Source of the DNA: Rhodobacter sp.
GTDB taxonomy: Bacteria > Pseudomonadota > Alphaproteobacteria > Rhodobacterales > Rhodobacteraceae
Length of the DNA: 64,000 bases
Direction: 5' to 3'
Assembly (NCBI GenBank): GCA_016704435.1
Contig: JADJAB010000018.1
Location: 33,941-97,940 of the forward strand
A program made the translations under genes and the position numbers. This document shows positions 17,507 through 27,054 of this stretch, in pieces. Every line of letters begins with the position of its first letter. The stretch's first letter is position 1. The notes below the pieces were generated by a model that saw only the letters and a list, made by a program, of their open reading frames with translations, did no database searches and was not told the origin of the DNA.

Positions 17507-19555
17507 ATGCGCAAGCTTCTGACCTGCTCGACCGCCCTTTCGCTGGCGCTGTCATCCTTCCACACGCTTCCTGCCCAGGCCCAGACGCTGGCCGAAGACG
17601 GCTCGGTCATGGGTCCGGACGGAAGCGTCCTCTGCGTGCCGACGGCCGAAGCGGCCTGCGATCTGGAGGCGATCACAAAGGCGTTGCAAGCCGTCGCCGC
17701 GCAGGAAGAAGCCGAAGCCGCGGCCGCCGCCGCCGCCGAGGAAGCCGCAAGGGCCGAGGCTCAGGCTGCCGCAGATGTCGCCGCGGCCGCCGCTGCCGAG
17801 GAAGCCGCAAAGGCCGAGGCTCAGGCTGCCGCTGATGCCGCCGCGGCCGCCGCTGCCGAGGAAGCCGCAAAGGCCGAGGCGGAGGCTCAGGCCGCTGCCG
17901 TTGCTGCCGCCGAGGAAGCCGCGAATGCCGAGGCCGAAGCTCAGGCCGCTGCCGCTGACGCCGCCGCTGAGGAAGCCGCAAAGGCCGAGGCGGAGGCTCA
18001 GGCTGCTGCCGTTGCTGCCGCCGAGGAAGCCGCGAAGGCCGAGGCCGAGGCTGCTGCTGACGCCGCTGCCGCTGCCGAGGAAGCTGCGAAGGCCGAGGCC
18101 GAGGCTCAGGCTGCCGCCAACGCTGCCGCAGCGGAGGAAGCTGCGAAGGCCGAAGCTCAGGCTGCTGCTGACGCCGCTGCCGCCGAGGAAGCCGCGAAGG
18201 CCGAGGCCGAGGCCGAGGCTCAGGCCGCCGAGGAACCGACCGCAACGGAAGAGGCCGTCCCGGAGGAAACCGTCGCCGAGGTGCCGGTCGAGGTGGCCGA
18301 GCCTGTAGCCGAGCCTGTAGCCGAGCCTGTGGACGTGCCGGAAGTGAGCGCGGAAGCAGCGGAAAGCCTGGCCGGCATCCTTGGCACGCCTTCGGTCAGC
18401 GAAGAGATCGCCGACGGCGCGGCCGCCGACGATACCGCCGAAGCGACGGCTGAAGAGGTCCCGGTGGTTCCTGTCGCCGCCGCGGCAGCCGAGGAAGCCG
18501 CAGGCGAGACGACCAAGGCAACCTCGGACGCGGCTTTCGCCGAACCTGTCGCGGTGATCGAGGAAATCGTCTCGGAAGAAACCGCGCGCTCGTCGGACGA
18601 GGAATTCGCCGCCGCCCCCGTCGCGGTCTCGAACGGCAAGAAATCCGGCCTTTCGGACCTTGAAAAGGTCGGCCTGCTGGCGCTTGGCGCACTGGTTGTC
18701 GGCGCAATCATCAACGAGGGCAAGAAGGACGAACGCCGGGTCGTGTCGAACTCCGGCGACCGGGTGGTGGTGGAAAATCCCGACGGCAGCTATGTCGTCT
18801 ACAAGGACGATGACGCCATCCTGCGCCGCCCCGGTGTGCGCACGGTGACCGAAACCTACAGCGACGGCTCCACCCGCACCGTGGTGCAGCGCGCCGACGG
18901 CACCGAAGTGGTGACGATCCGCGATGCCTCGGGCCGGGTGCTGCGCCGCGCGCATTATGACCGCAACGGCAACGAGATGGTGCTGATCGACGACCTCTAC
19001 CCCGAAGAGCGCATCGACATCACCGAATTGCCGGCACCGCGTCCGGGCCGGGTGACGATCTCGACCGCCGACGGCGATGCGGCGCTGAAGGCCGAGATGG
19101 CGGCGCTGGAGGCCGAAAGCCTGGGCCGCAAGTTCAGTCTGCGCCAGATCCGCGAGATCCGCGAAGTACGCGCGCTGTCGGCGACGATCGAGGTGGACAG
19201 CATCACCTTCGACACCGGATCGGCCGCGATCAAGGCGACCGAGGCGCGCAAGCTGGCCGATATCGGCCGGTTGATGGAGGAACTGCTGGCGGCGAACCCG
19301 GCCGAGGTCTTCCTGGTCGAGGGCCATACAGATGCGGTCGGGTCAGCCGCTTCGAATCTGTCGTTGTCCGACCGAAGGGCGGAATCCCTGGCGCTGGCTC
19401 TGACCGAATATTTCGGCATCCCACCCGAGAATCTGGTGATCCAGGGCTATGGCGAATCAGAGCTGAAGGTGGAAAGCGCCGGCGACGAGCGTGCAAACCG
19501 GCGCGTGGTGGTGCGGCTGATCACGCCCCTGATGCGGGTGGCCGATCTGCGCTGA
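17507..19555 (+). CDS. OmpA-family envelope protein with long Ala/Glu repeat
   Basis: 682 residues. Residues 1-25 are a signal peptide ending in LPAQAQ. Residues about 65-243 are a near-perfect EEAAKAEAEAQAAA-type repeat, predicted to be a long alpha-helical rod, followed by an acidic Glu/Val/Pro linker. A short hydrophobic Gly-rich segment (VGLLALGALVVGAII) lies near 388. The C-terminal OmpA-like peptidoglycan-binding domain (about 565-675) has SITFDTGSAAIKATEARKLA, VEGHTDAVGSAASNLSLSDR and GYGESELKV with DERANRRV. It probably links outer membrane and cell wall. It interrupts an otherwise cox/xdhC-type cluster. Confidence 0.9.
   Translation: MRKLLTCSTALSLALSSFHTLPAQAQTLAEDGSVMGPDGSVLCVPTAEAACDLEAITKALQAVAAQEEAEAAAAAAAEEAARAEAQAAADVAAAAAAEEAAKAEAQAAADAAAAAAAEEAAKAEAEAQAAAVAAAEEAANAEAEAQAAAADAAAEEAAKAEAEAQAAAVAAAEEAAKAEAEAAADAAAAAEEAAKAEAEAQAAANAAAAEEAAKAEAQAAADAAAAEEAAKAEAEAEAQAAEEPTATEEAVPEETVAEVPVEVAEPVAEPVAEPVDVPEVSAEAAESLAGILGTPSVSEEIADGAAADDTAEATAEEVPVVPVAAAAAEEAAGETTKATSDAAFAEPVAVIEEIVSEETARSSDEEFAAAPVAVSNGKKSGLSDLEKVGLLALGALVVGAIINEGKKDERRVVSNSGDRVVVENPDGSYVVYKDDDAILRRPGVRTVTETYSDGSTRTVVQRADGTEVVTIRDASGRVLRRAHYDRNGNEMVLIDDLYPEERIDITELPAPRPGRVTISTADGDAALKAEMAALEAESLGRKFSLRQIREIREVRALSATIEVDSITFDTGSAAIKATEARKLADIGRLMEELLAANPAEVFLVEGHTDAVGSAASNLSLSDRRAESLALALTEYFGIPPENLVIQGYGESELKVESAGDERANRRVVVRLITPLMRVADLR
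17700..18235 (+). repeat. Coding tandem repeat, Ala/Glu-rich
   Basis: About ten imperfect units of 42-60 bp centred on GCCGAGGAAGCCGC and AAGGCCGAGGC with variable GCTGCC runs. All spacings keep the frame. Copy number is probably variable between strains. Confidence 0.8.
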
Positions 19556-19821
19556 ACTGACCTTGATCAATGCGGCGTGGGGGCGGCGCGTCAAGGATCG
19601 CGTCAGGGATGCCGCCCCTTCCCTGGCGGTGCCCCTGATCCGGCGAAACTCTCCGTCGTTCGCCGGGCCCATGGCCCGGTCCGAAGCCCTGCCTTCGTGG
19701 CGGTGCCCTGATCTTCTTTCCGTGGTTTTGCGGCCCTGGGTCACCTCACCCTGGCGTTCGACCTTTTGCGCTGGCCGAAGGGCCGCCCGCGCGGCATCAT
19801 CCGCAGGCAGGAGGATTTGCG

Positions 19822-20810
<989 letters not shown>

Positions 20811-20811
<1 letters not shown>

Positions 20812-21584
20812 TGGGGTTCGGCCCGGCCCCGCAGTCTGCGGCGGAAGGCGCGACCCTGGCGAATTCGGCGCCGCGGCGAGACAGGCGGCTGCGCGCGGCC
20901 GCTGTGGCCGAGGTGACGCTGGCCTGGTCGGGGCGGGTGGATGCTCTGGAGGATGCCGCCGACACCCGGTTGGCGGCGGCGCCGGGCGCCGTTCCGGCCG
21001 GGCAGCGGCTTGCCGTGACGGCGGCCTTTGCCGGGCGGGTGAACCTTGGGGCAACGCGGCCGGGGATGATGCGGATCGACGTGGCGGCGATCAGCGCGCC
21101 GAACCGGGTGCATCCGGCGATCACGCTGGCAACCTTGCCTCCGCTGATGCGGGTGGCGCCGGGCTCGCTGTGCGGGACGGCGAAGATCATCTTCCCTGTC
21201 GTGCCTGAGTCAGAGAGGCGGGCGGACGGCACGGCGGGGGCGGCGGGGGCGGCGGCGAAGGTGCTGATCCTGACCGGCTCGGTCGGGCCAGACCTGCACG
21301 ATGCCGCGCGCAAGGCGCTGCGCCGGGACGGCGGGCAGGTCCTGCGCTTTGGCATGCCGGTCGATCCGCGCAACCTGCCGTTCCCTGGCCGGCAGACCGA
21401 CCGGCGCCCGGTGATCGGCCGGCCCGGATGTGCCAGCGGCCCGGCGCTGACCGGTGCCGGCCGGGTGCCGGAGCGGCTGGCCTGGGGCCTGGAGGGGATG
21501 GCTGACGACATCTCGGCCACAGGCATGGCCGGGTTGCTGAAGAAGACCGCGATCCGCCCGCAACCGCGCAGGCCCCGGCCATGA
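20811..21584 (+). CDS. Molybdopterin-binding protein, shortened form
   Basis: 257 residues. It matches the molybdopterin-binding protein that usually follows xdhC in Rhodobacterales: RVNLGATRPGMMRIDVAAI, HPAITLATLPPLMRVAPG, KVLILTGSVGPDLHDAARKAL, GQVLRFGMPVDPRNLPFPG and a final GMAGLLKKTAIRPQPR. Relatives I know are roughly 330-340 residues; here about 20 are missing near residue 28 and some 60 before KVLILTGS. The usual GLPGCARSP motif reads GRPGCASGP. The frame is open, but deletions and substitutions suggest relaxed selection. It overlaps xdhC by one base and the next gene by four. Confidence 0.75.
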
Positions 21585-22543
21585 CGCGCCGTTGGCTTGC
21601 CGCATTGGCCGCGCTTGCGCTGGCCGCGCCGCCCCTCGCAGCCGACCCGCCGCCGCTGTCGGGGCAGAGCGACCCCGCCTTCCAGGCCGCACGCGACCTG
21701 TGGCTGGACGGCAAGGAGGCCGAGGCATTGCCGGCGCTGGCCGGGCTGGCCGCAGGCGGGAATGCGGCAGCGCAGGTGCTGCTGGGCCTGATCGACACCA
21801 CGCCGCAGTATCAGGGGCCCTGGTTGTCCGCCCAGCCGCGGGCCGAGCGGATCGCACTTCTGCGCGCGCCGGGCGGGCTTTCGGGGCGGAACTGGATGCG
21901 CGAGGCCGCACTGACCGAGCCGCTGGCCCAGGCCTGGCTGCGGCTGTGGGATGGCGACGCCGATGTGCAGGTGATGCTCGATTTCGCCGCGATGGACGAG
22001 GTGCATGCCGCCCATGTCGCGGCCAAGCGGCTGGCCCGGCGCGACCGCAAGGGTTTTGGCGCGGTGGCGGATGATCCGGACTTCCCCGCCTTCGCGCGGG
22101 CGCTTGCCATCCGCGACTGGCAGACCGGCGATCCGGCGCGGGCAGAGGCCGCGCTGGCGGCCTTGCCTGGCGCCGATCCGGGCCGCGCGCTGCTGGGCCG
22201 CCACGATCCGGCGCCCGATGCGCTGCTGGACCTTGCCGCCAGCGATCCGGCGCTGGGTCTTCTGGACCTGCACCTGCGCGTGGTCTGCCCCGGCCCCGAT
22301 GGCCGCGCCGAGCGGCTGGCCACGGCGTTGAAGATGATCGGCGGCTGGTGGGGGCTTGCCGACCTCGGTCCGCCCGCCGAGACGCTGGTGGACCGGCAGA
22401 CCTGGGTAGCCTCGGCGCAAGGCATCACGGCCTTCATCAACGTCCTGCCGGACATCGCCCCGACGGCGGACCCGCCCGGCGACGACCTCTGCCTGGGCCA
22501 TCTGGCCGGTCTCTCGACGATCCGGCGGCAGGGCGGCGAATGA
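21581..22543 (+). CDS. Hypothetical exported protein
   Basis: 320 residues with a signal peptide (LAALAALALAAPPLAA). The mature part is Ala/Asp/Leu-rich and helical, with Sel1-like features such as ARDLWLDGKEAEALPALAGLA and GGNAAAQVLLGLI. A single Cys pair (RVVCPGPDG and DDLCLGHL) is near the end. I do not recognise a function. Its ATG overlaps the molybdopterin gene's stop (ATGA), so it belongs to the same transcript. It converges with infC. Confidence 0.75.
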   Translation: MTRRWLAALAALALAAPPLAADPPPLSGQSDPAFQAARDLWLDGKEAEALPALAGLAAGGNAAAQVLLGLIDTTPQYQGPWLSAQPRAERIALLRAPGGLSGRNWMREAALTEPLAQAWLRLWDGDADVQVMLDFAAMDEVHAAHVAAKRLARRDRKGFGAVADDPDFPAFARALAIRDWQTGDPARAEAALAALPGADPGRALLGRHDPAPDALLDLAASDPALGLLDLHLRVVCPGPDGRAERLATALKMIGGWWGLADLGPPAETLVDRQTWVASAQGITAFINVLPDIAPTADPPGDDLCLGHLAGLSTIRRQGGE

Positions 22544-22600
22544 AGAAGGGGGCCGCAAGGCACCCTTTGTCCAGGCACCGCCGGAGACGGGCCAGGCCGC

Positions 22601-23143
22601 CTAGCGCGGCCCGATCATCATCACCATCTGGCGGCCTTCCAGCCGTGGCATCGACTCGACCTTGCCATTCTCGCCCACATCGGCGGCGACCCGGTTCAGC
22701 AACTCCAGCCCCAGTTCCTGGTGCGCCATCTCGCGCCCCCGGAACCGCAGCGTGACCTTGACCTTGTCACCTTCGCCCAGGAACTTCAGCACCGAGCGCA
22801 TCTTCACGTCATAATCATGCGTGTCGGTGCCGGGGCGGAACTTGATTTCCTTGATCTCGATGACCTTCTGCTTCTTGCGGGCCTCGGCCTCTTTCTTCTG
22901 GGTCTCGTACTTGAACTTGCCGAAGTCCATGATCTTGCAGACCGGTGGCTCGGCATTGGGCGAGATCTCGACAAGGTCCAGCCCCGCCTCTTCTGCCATC
23001 TGCATGGCGCGGGCAGGGGTCACGACCCCGACGTTCTCGCCATCGGCGCCGATCAGGCGGATTTCATTGGAACGGATGCGGTCATTGATGCGCGGGCCGG
23101 AATCGCGGTTAGGCGGCGGCGCATTGTGCGGTCTGCGGGCTAT
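22601..23143 (-). CDS. infC: Translation initiation factor IF-3, apparent AUA start
   Basis: IF-3 binds the 30S subunit and checks initiator tRNA and start codon. The reading frame is ARRPHNAPPPNRDSGPRIND, then IRLIGADGENVGVVTPARAM, VCKIMDFGKFKYE and KIKEIKFRPG-type core, ending GRQMVMMIGPR. The conserved N-terminus begins immediately after an ATA codon at 23143 preceded by AAGGGA at good spacing, and there is no ATG, GTG or TTG in place. An ATC two codons earlier is the only other candidate. E. coli infC starts with AUU and uses this for self-control, so a rare start is expected. The resulting length is 180 residues, normal for the family. Confidence 0.93.
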   Translation of the reverse strand: MARRPHNAPPPNRDSGPRINDRIRSNEIRLIGADGENVGVVTPARAMQMAEEAGLDLVEISPNAEPPVCKIMDFGKFKYETQKKEAEARKKQKVIEIKEIKFRPGTDTHDYDVKMRSVLKFLGEGDKVKVTLRFRGREMAHQELGLELLNRVAADVGENGKVESMPRLEGRQMVMMIGPR

Positions 23144-23369
23144 GGTGATGGTCCCTTCGGCTGTTGATGGAATGGCGCGCGCAATCTACGCGCAAGGGCG
23201 GGCCGGTTCAACCCCGGCAAAGCTGTCCCGGCAAAAGCGGCAGGCGAGCCTTGCGGGAAAGCGCCAAGCGGCGGGCTGGCATGGGAATTCGGGCCAGAGT
23301 CCCTTTTCATTCCGCCGCTTCAGTGCCATATCGCATTCATCCGGTTCTCTGCCGGCAAGGGAGAATGAC

Positions 23370-23864
23370 ATGAACAAGAACGTTATCATTGGTGCCGTGG
23401 TGGTTCTTCTTGCCGCTGGCGGCTACTATCAGTTCAGCTACAAGCCGGCGCAGGAAGCTGCGGCCATGGTAGAGGCTGCCAAGGTGAAGGCCGAGGCCGA
23501 TGCCAAGGCCGCCGAAGAGGCCGCCGCTGCCGCAAAGGCCGCCGAGGAAGAGCTCGCGAAAGCCGCTGAAGCTACCGCTGCCGCTGTGACCGAAGGTGCA
23601 GCCGCTACCGTCGAAGCTGCCGGCGATGCAGTTGCCGACACCACCGCTGCCGCGGGCGATGCCGCGACCGGAGCGACGGAGGGCGCCATGGCCGCGCTGG
23701 ACCCGGCCAACTTCAACGCCGATGCCGTTGTCGCGCTGATCGACGGCTCGACGCTGGATGACGCGATCAAAGGCACGCTGAAGACCGCGGTCGAGGCTGC
23801 CAAGGCCAATCCGGCGCTGGTCGCCGACACCATTGCGCAGGTCAAGGCCGCACTGGGCATGTGA
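23370..23864 (+). CDS. Small membrane-anchored Ala/Glu-rich protein
   Basis: 164 residues. Residues 4-20 (NVIIGAVVVLLAAGGYYQF) are an uncleaved N-terminal anchor or signal. Residues 30-110 are an Ala/Glu/Lys coiled segment, compositionally like the repeat of the OmpA-family protein at 17507. The last 50 residues (FNADAVVALIDGSTLDDAIK, then KANPALVADTIAQVKAALGM) may form a small helical domain. I do not recognise a function. GGGAG precedes the ATG. The gene is divergent from infC. Confidence 0.75.
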   Translation: MNKNVIIGAVVVLLAAGGYYQFSYKPAQEAAAMVEAAKVKAEADAKAAEEAAAAAKAAEEELAKAAEATAAAVTEGAAATVEAAGDAVADTTAAAGDAATGATEGAMAALDPANFNADAVVALIDGSTLDDAIKGTLKTAVEAAKANPALVADTIAQVKAALGM

Positions 23865-23910
23865 TCGCGCCGCGCGGCTGGGTGAAGAACCTTCCGCAAG
23901 GCATTGAATC

Positions 23911-23945
23911 AAGGGGTCGCGGGGGAAAACCTCTGCGGCCCCTTT
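23911..23945. terminator. Bidirectional terminator between convergent genes
   Basis: AAGGGG-T-CGC and GCG-G-CCCCTTT pair across an A-rich loop, between the end of the Ala-rich gene and the end of the RES toxin gene. AA/TTT flanks suit termination in either direction. Confidence 0.55.
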
Positions 23946-23957
23946 GGGTTCTGCGGG

Positions 23958-24464
23958 TCAGGCCAGACGCCCTTCGCTGTCGATCACCCGCAACGCCCCG
24001 TCCCACTGCCACAGCACCAGATTGCGCGCGCCGGGTTTCACGCCTCTGGCGAACGAGGGCACGATCATCCCCACCCAGCCCGTGCCGATCAGCCGCTCTG
24101 CCAGAAGCTGCCCGGCCGAGGCCCCATCCTCGCGCGCCCGGATCCGCCAGTCGTCGGCCGACAGAACCGCCGGATCAATGCCAAGCGCGTCCAGCGCAGC
24201 CGCATCGCAGCCATCCAGCACCGGGCCGAGGTCCGCCTCATAGGCGACCAGGGTGACCGGCTCGAACGGGCGGCCGGCCTGATTGGCCTCTGCAATCGCG
24301 CCCTCGGGCGTCAACGCGGTATAAAGCGCCGACGTGCCCTTGCGGTTGAACCGCCCGCCATGCCGACGCGCGCCTTCGCCCGACAGCGGCTGGCGCATCC
24401 ACAAGGGGTTCAGCGCGCGGTAAAGCACGCCCTGAAAGCGCGGCTCGGCGGCAAGCTCAGGCAA
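23958..24464 (-). CDS. RES-domain toxin
   Basis: 168 residues. RES toxins degrade NAD+ (NAD+ phosphorylase or hydrolase activity is known for Mycobacterium MbcT and Photorhabdus Res). Visible motifs: LYRALNPLWMRQP with the Arg, GGRFNRKGTSALYTALTPEG, AIAEANQAGR with the Glu, and VPSFARGVKPGARNLVLW carrying the Ser. The gene overlaps the antitoxin upstream by eight bases, the standard type II arrangement. Loss of the antitoxin would be expected to arrest growth. Confidence 0.9.
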   Translation of the reverse strand: MPELAAEPRFQGVLYRALNPLWMRQPLSGEGARRHGGRFNRKGTSALYTALTPEGAIAEANQAGRPFEPVTLVAYEADLGPVLDGCDAAALDALGIDPAVLSADDWRIRAREDGASAGQLLAERLIGTGWVGMIVPSFARGVKPGARNLVLWQWDGALRVIDSEGRLA

Positions 24465-24807
24465 AGCCGCCCGCGTCGATCTCGTCGATATACTCCATCA
24501 CCGCCTCGGCCTGGCCATCCTGCACCAGCCGCGCCGCCGTCATGCCGCCAAAGCCGGGCAGCGGTTCCGAGCGATACCAGGCATAGGCCACCAAGGCCGA
24601 GCCGAAGCGCGGCGTCAGCCGGTTCACCACCTCGATCATCTCGCGCAGGCGGGTCTGGGTGCGGGCCGACCCCAGCCGGTCCTTGCGCGCAATCGCATCG
24701 CGCCCCAGACCGGCGGTGCGGGCGATCTCGTCCTGCGTGGTCAGCAGTTCCTCGGCCAGAAGGCGCGGCGAGAACAGCGATTTCTCGGTGAAAGCGGCGA
24801 TGTTCAT
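24457..24807 (-). CDS. Xre/MbcA/ParS-type antitoxin of the RES module
   Basis: 116 residues. LLTTQDEIARTAGLGRDAI forms a helix-turn-helix-like N part. The C-terminal toxin-binding domain has RLREMIEVVNRLTPRFGSAL, YAWYRSEPLPGFGGMTAARL and QAEAVMEYIDEIDAGGFA. It should neutralise the RES protein and repress the pair. MNIAAFT at 24807 is chosen as start over a codon five residues upstream. An imperfect dyad covers its promoter (24827-24844). Confidence 0.9.
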   Translation of the reverse strand: MNIAAFTEKSLFSPRLLAEELLTTQDEIARTAGLGRDAIARKDRLGSARTQTRLREMIEVVNRLTPRFGSALVAYAWYRSEPLPGFGGMTAARLVQDGQAEAVMEYIDEIDAGGFA

Positions 24808-24826
24808 TGCGGGTCTCCACAAATAC

Positions 24827-24844
24827 TGACGGTAATATACGTCA
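24827..24844. promoter_or_regulatory. Putative operator of the RES-Xre module
   Basis: TGACG-GTAATATA-CGTCA, a five-pair dyad with an AT-rich centre, 20 bases upstream of the antitoxin ATG. Its position suits autorepression. Confidence 0.45.
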
Positions 24845-24883
24845 ATCCGTGTGGGTTTTCAAGGCTGGCGATTCGCCCTTGCG

Positions 24884-25726
24884 TCAGATGCCGTCGCCGA
24901 CGAACGCCTTTTCGACGACAAATTCCTTCGGATCGGAATTCGCCCCCTCGCGCAGGCCGAAGCCTTCGAGAATCGCCTTGACATCGACGTTGAAGGCCAG
25001 CGATCCGCAGACCATGGCGCGGTCATCGACCGGGTTCATCTGGCGAAGGCCCAGATCGGCAAAGACCTTTCCGCTGGCCAGGTTGTCCGTCACCCGACCC
25101 ATATGGGGGGAAGCCTCGCGCGTGGTCGTCGGATAATACAGCAGCTTTCCCGCCACCATCTCGCCGATCAGCGGGTCGTTCTGCAGCCCCTCGACCAGCT
25201 GTCGGCCATATTCCAGCTCCGCCACCTCGCGGCAGGTGTGCATCATGATGACCTGGTCGAACTTCTCATAGACCTCCGGGTCGCGCATCAGCGAGGCAAA
25301 GGGCGCCAGTCCGGTGCCGGTGGCCAGGAACCAGATGCGCTTGCCCGGCATCAGCGCATCCACCACCAGCGTGCCCACGGGCTTGGGCCGCAGGATGATC
25401 TCGTCGCCCACCTTGATATGCTGCAAACGGCTGGTCAGCGGGCCATCCGGCACCTTGATCGAATAGAACTCCAGCTCTTCGTCCCAGGACGGCGAGGCGA
25501 TGGAATAGGCCCTGAGCAGCGGCTTGCCCTTGTCATCCATCAGCCCGATCATCACGAATTCGCCCGAGCGGAAGCGCAAGCTTTGCGGCCGCGTCACCCG
25601 GAACGAAAACAGCCGGTCGGTCCAATGGGTGACCTCCTTGACCACCTGCGCATCCGGCAGATGCGGTTTCGCGGGGCGCGTGTTCACTTCGGGGGCATTC
25701 ATCGCGGCAAGCTCCGTCATGGCCAT
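24884..25726 (-). CDS. fpr: Ferredoxin--NADP reductase
   Basis: 280 residues. FAD-binding strand FRSGEFVMIGLMDDKGKPLL leads to RAYSIASPSW. NADP site: WFLATGTGLAPFASLMRDPE; further on VIMMHTCREVAELEYG. It ends VEKAFVGDG, close to the usual C-terminus of bacterial FNRs. It moves electrons between NADPH and ferredoxin, which would feed the sulfite reductase encoded upstream on the same strand. AGGAAGGG precedes the ATG. It is the last gene of the cys operon. Confidence 0.93.
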   Translation of the reverse strand: MAMTELAAMNAPEVNTRPAKPHLPDAQVVKEVTHWTDRLFSFRVTRPQSLRFRSGEFVMIGLMDDKGKPLLRAYSIASPSWDEELEFYSIKVPDGPLTSRLQHIKVGDEIILRPKPVGTLVVDALMPGKRIWFLATGTGLAPFASLMRDPEVYEKFDQVIMMHTCREVAELEYGRQLVEGLQNDPLIGEMVAGKLLYYPTTTREASPHMGRVTDNLASGKVFADLGLRQMNPVDDRAMVCGSLAFNVDVKAILEGFGLREGANSDPKEFVVEKAFVGDGI

Positions 25727-25826
25727 CGGCCCTTCCTAGACGACTGGGCCGCAGAGGAAAACCCGTTCCCGCTGCGGCGGATGTTCATATGTGTGCATAC
25801 AAGAACTGCGCCGCCGCGTCCAGCGA

Positions 25827-26231
25827 TCAGGCGCGCAGCCGGGCCTGGTAGTCATGCACGCGCCAGTCGGCACGCGCTTTCCACTGCTCCCAGGGCTGGC
25901 GGGCGGCGATCTCGTCGGGGATCTCGGCGCCGTCGAACCCGACACGGCGCAGCATCGCATACTGGTCTGCGATCACCGGCCCAAGGGCCAGCAACTGCCC
26001 GGCATATCCCAGCATCCGCAGCCGCCGCGCGATGGTGAAGGCGCGGCCGTCGCTGAAGGCCGGAAAGGCCACCCGGATCAGCGCCAGCTTCCCCAGAACG
26101 CCCTGCAGCGCCTCGGGGTCGTCGGTCTGCGCCAGATCCACGGCAGTATCTTCCGGTCCAAGATCGGCCAAAGCCCTGATCTCGCGGGCGGGGGCGGCGG
26201 CAAAGCCGGTGTCAGTGACGATCACGCTCAT
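25827..26231 (-). CDS. DUF934 protein of the sulfite-reduction operon
   Basis: 134 residues. DUF934 proteins are regularly encoded with CysI and CysH in proteobacteria; their biochemical role is not settled. Seen: LIRVAFPAFSDGRAFTIARR, LRMLGYAGQLLALGPVIADQ and YAMLRRVGFDGAEI, a pattern typical of the family. It lies 73 bp after cysH, with two TTCGAA palindromes in the gap. Confidence 0.9.
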   Translation of the reverse strand: MSVIVTDTGFAAAPAREIRALADLGPEDTAVDLAQTDDPEALQGVLGKLALIRVAFPAFSDGRAFTIARRLRMLGYAGQLLALGPVIADQYAMLRRVGFDGAEIPDEIAARQPWEQWKARADWRVHDYQARLRA

Positions 26232-26253
26232 CCCCGGCCTCCTCTCCGCATCG

Positions 26254-26293
26254 AAATCCGTTCGAACGAATTTGCGAATTCCTTCGAAGAAAT
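26254..26293. repeat. Two tandem TTCGAA-centred palindromes
   Basis: AAATCCGTTCGAACGAATTT (26254-26273, one mismatch) and AATTCCTTCGAAGAAAT (26277-26293) lie three bases apart between cysH and the DUF934 gene. The second resembles the palindrome at 12795-12812. Confidence 0.5.
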
Positions 26294-26304
26294 CTGGCTC
26301 CTGT

Positions 26305-27054
26305 TCATGCCGCGCTCTCCTTCTGTGGTCTCACGGCCTTGCCGTCGATGAAATGGATGCCGCATTCGGTTTTCGCCTGCCCGCGCCAGCGTCCGGCGCG
26401 CGGGTCTTCCCCAGGCGCAACGGGGCTGGTGCAGGGCGTGCAGCCGATCGAGGGGTAGCCCTTGGCCACCAGAGGGTGACGGGGCAGGCGGTTATTGACG
26501 ATGTAATCGGCAATATCCTCGCGGCCCCAATGCGCCAAGGGGTTCACCTTGATGCGGAAATCGTCTTCGTTCTCGAAGAAGTCCAGCGCGCCGCGGTCGG
26601 CATTCTGAAACCGTTTCCGCCCGGTGATCCAGCCGTCAAAACCCGCCAGCGCACGTTCCAGCGGCTCGATCTTGCGGACCGCGCAGCAGGCATCGGTGTT
26701 GAACTGGTGCAGCGTGTTGTCGGGGTCTTCAAAAGCCACCTTCGGCTGGGTCGCCCGGATGGTGCGGACGTCGCACAGGTGCAGGGACTCGGCCAGTTGG
26801 CGCTGATAGTCCAGCGTTTCGGCAAACAGCATGCGGGTATCGATGAACAGCACCGGGGTTTCAGGGGCCATCACCGAGACCAGATGCAGCAGAACCACCG
26901 ATTCCGCCCCGAACGAGCTGACCAGCGCCACCCGCCCCAGATCGGCGTCCTTCAGGGCATGTTCCAGCACCGCAGTGGCCGAATGATGGCGATAGCGCGC
27001 GTTCAGCGCGGCCACGCGATCCGCCACGGGGCCGGAATGCAGGTCACGCGGCAT
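26305..27054 (-). CDS. cysH: Phosphoadenylyl/adenylyl-sulfate reductase CysH
   Basis: 249 residues from the ATG at 27054 (an in-frame ATG six codons upstream is also possible). It reduces activated sulfate to sulfite with thioredoxin. SSFGAESVVLLHLV is the P-loop-like site. CCAVRKIEPL plus GCTPCTSPV provide the four cysteines of a [4Fe-4S] cluster, which marks the APS-using (CysH-2) type, and TECGIHF carries the catalytic Cys. The gene start overlaps the end of cysI. Confidence 0.93.
   Translation of the reverse strand: MPRDLHSGPVADRVAALNARYRHHSATAVLEHALKDADLGRVALVSSFGAESVVLLHLVSVMAPETPVLFIDTRMLFAETLDYQRQLAESLHLCDVRTIRATQPKVAFEDPDNTLHQFNTDACCAVRKIEPLERALAGFDGWITGRKRFQNADRGALDFFENEDDFRIKVNPLAHWGREDIADYIVNNRLPRHPLVAKGYPSIGCTPCTSPVAPGEDPRAGRWRGQAKTECGIHFIDGKAVRPQKESAA

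Noticed and set aside
18997..19419. Minus-strand frames inside the OmpA-family gene
   Set aside because: They are by-products of the Ala/Glu codon repeats and GC-rich third positions.
19556..19821. Molybdenum cofactor riboswitch before xdhC
   Set aside because: I could not see the conserved helices; the 266-bp gap shows nothing I can support.
23205..23230. Possible tRNA T-arm (GGTTCAACCCCGG) upstream of the Ala-rich gene
   Set aside because: No matching acceptor, D or anticodon arms around it.
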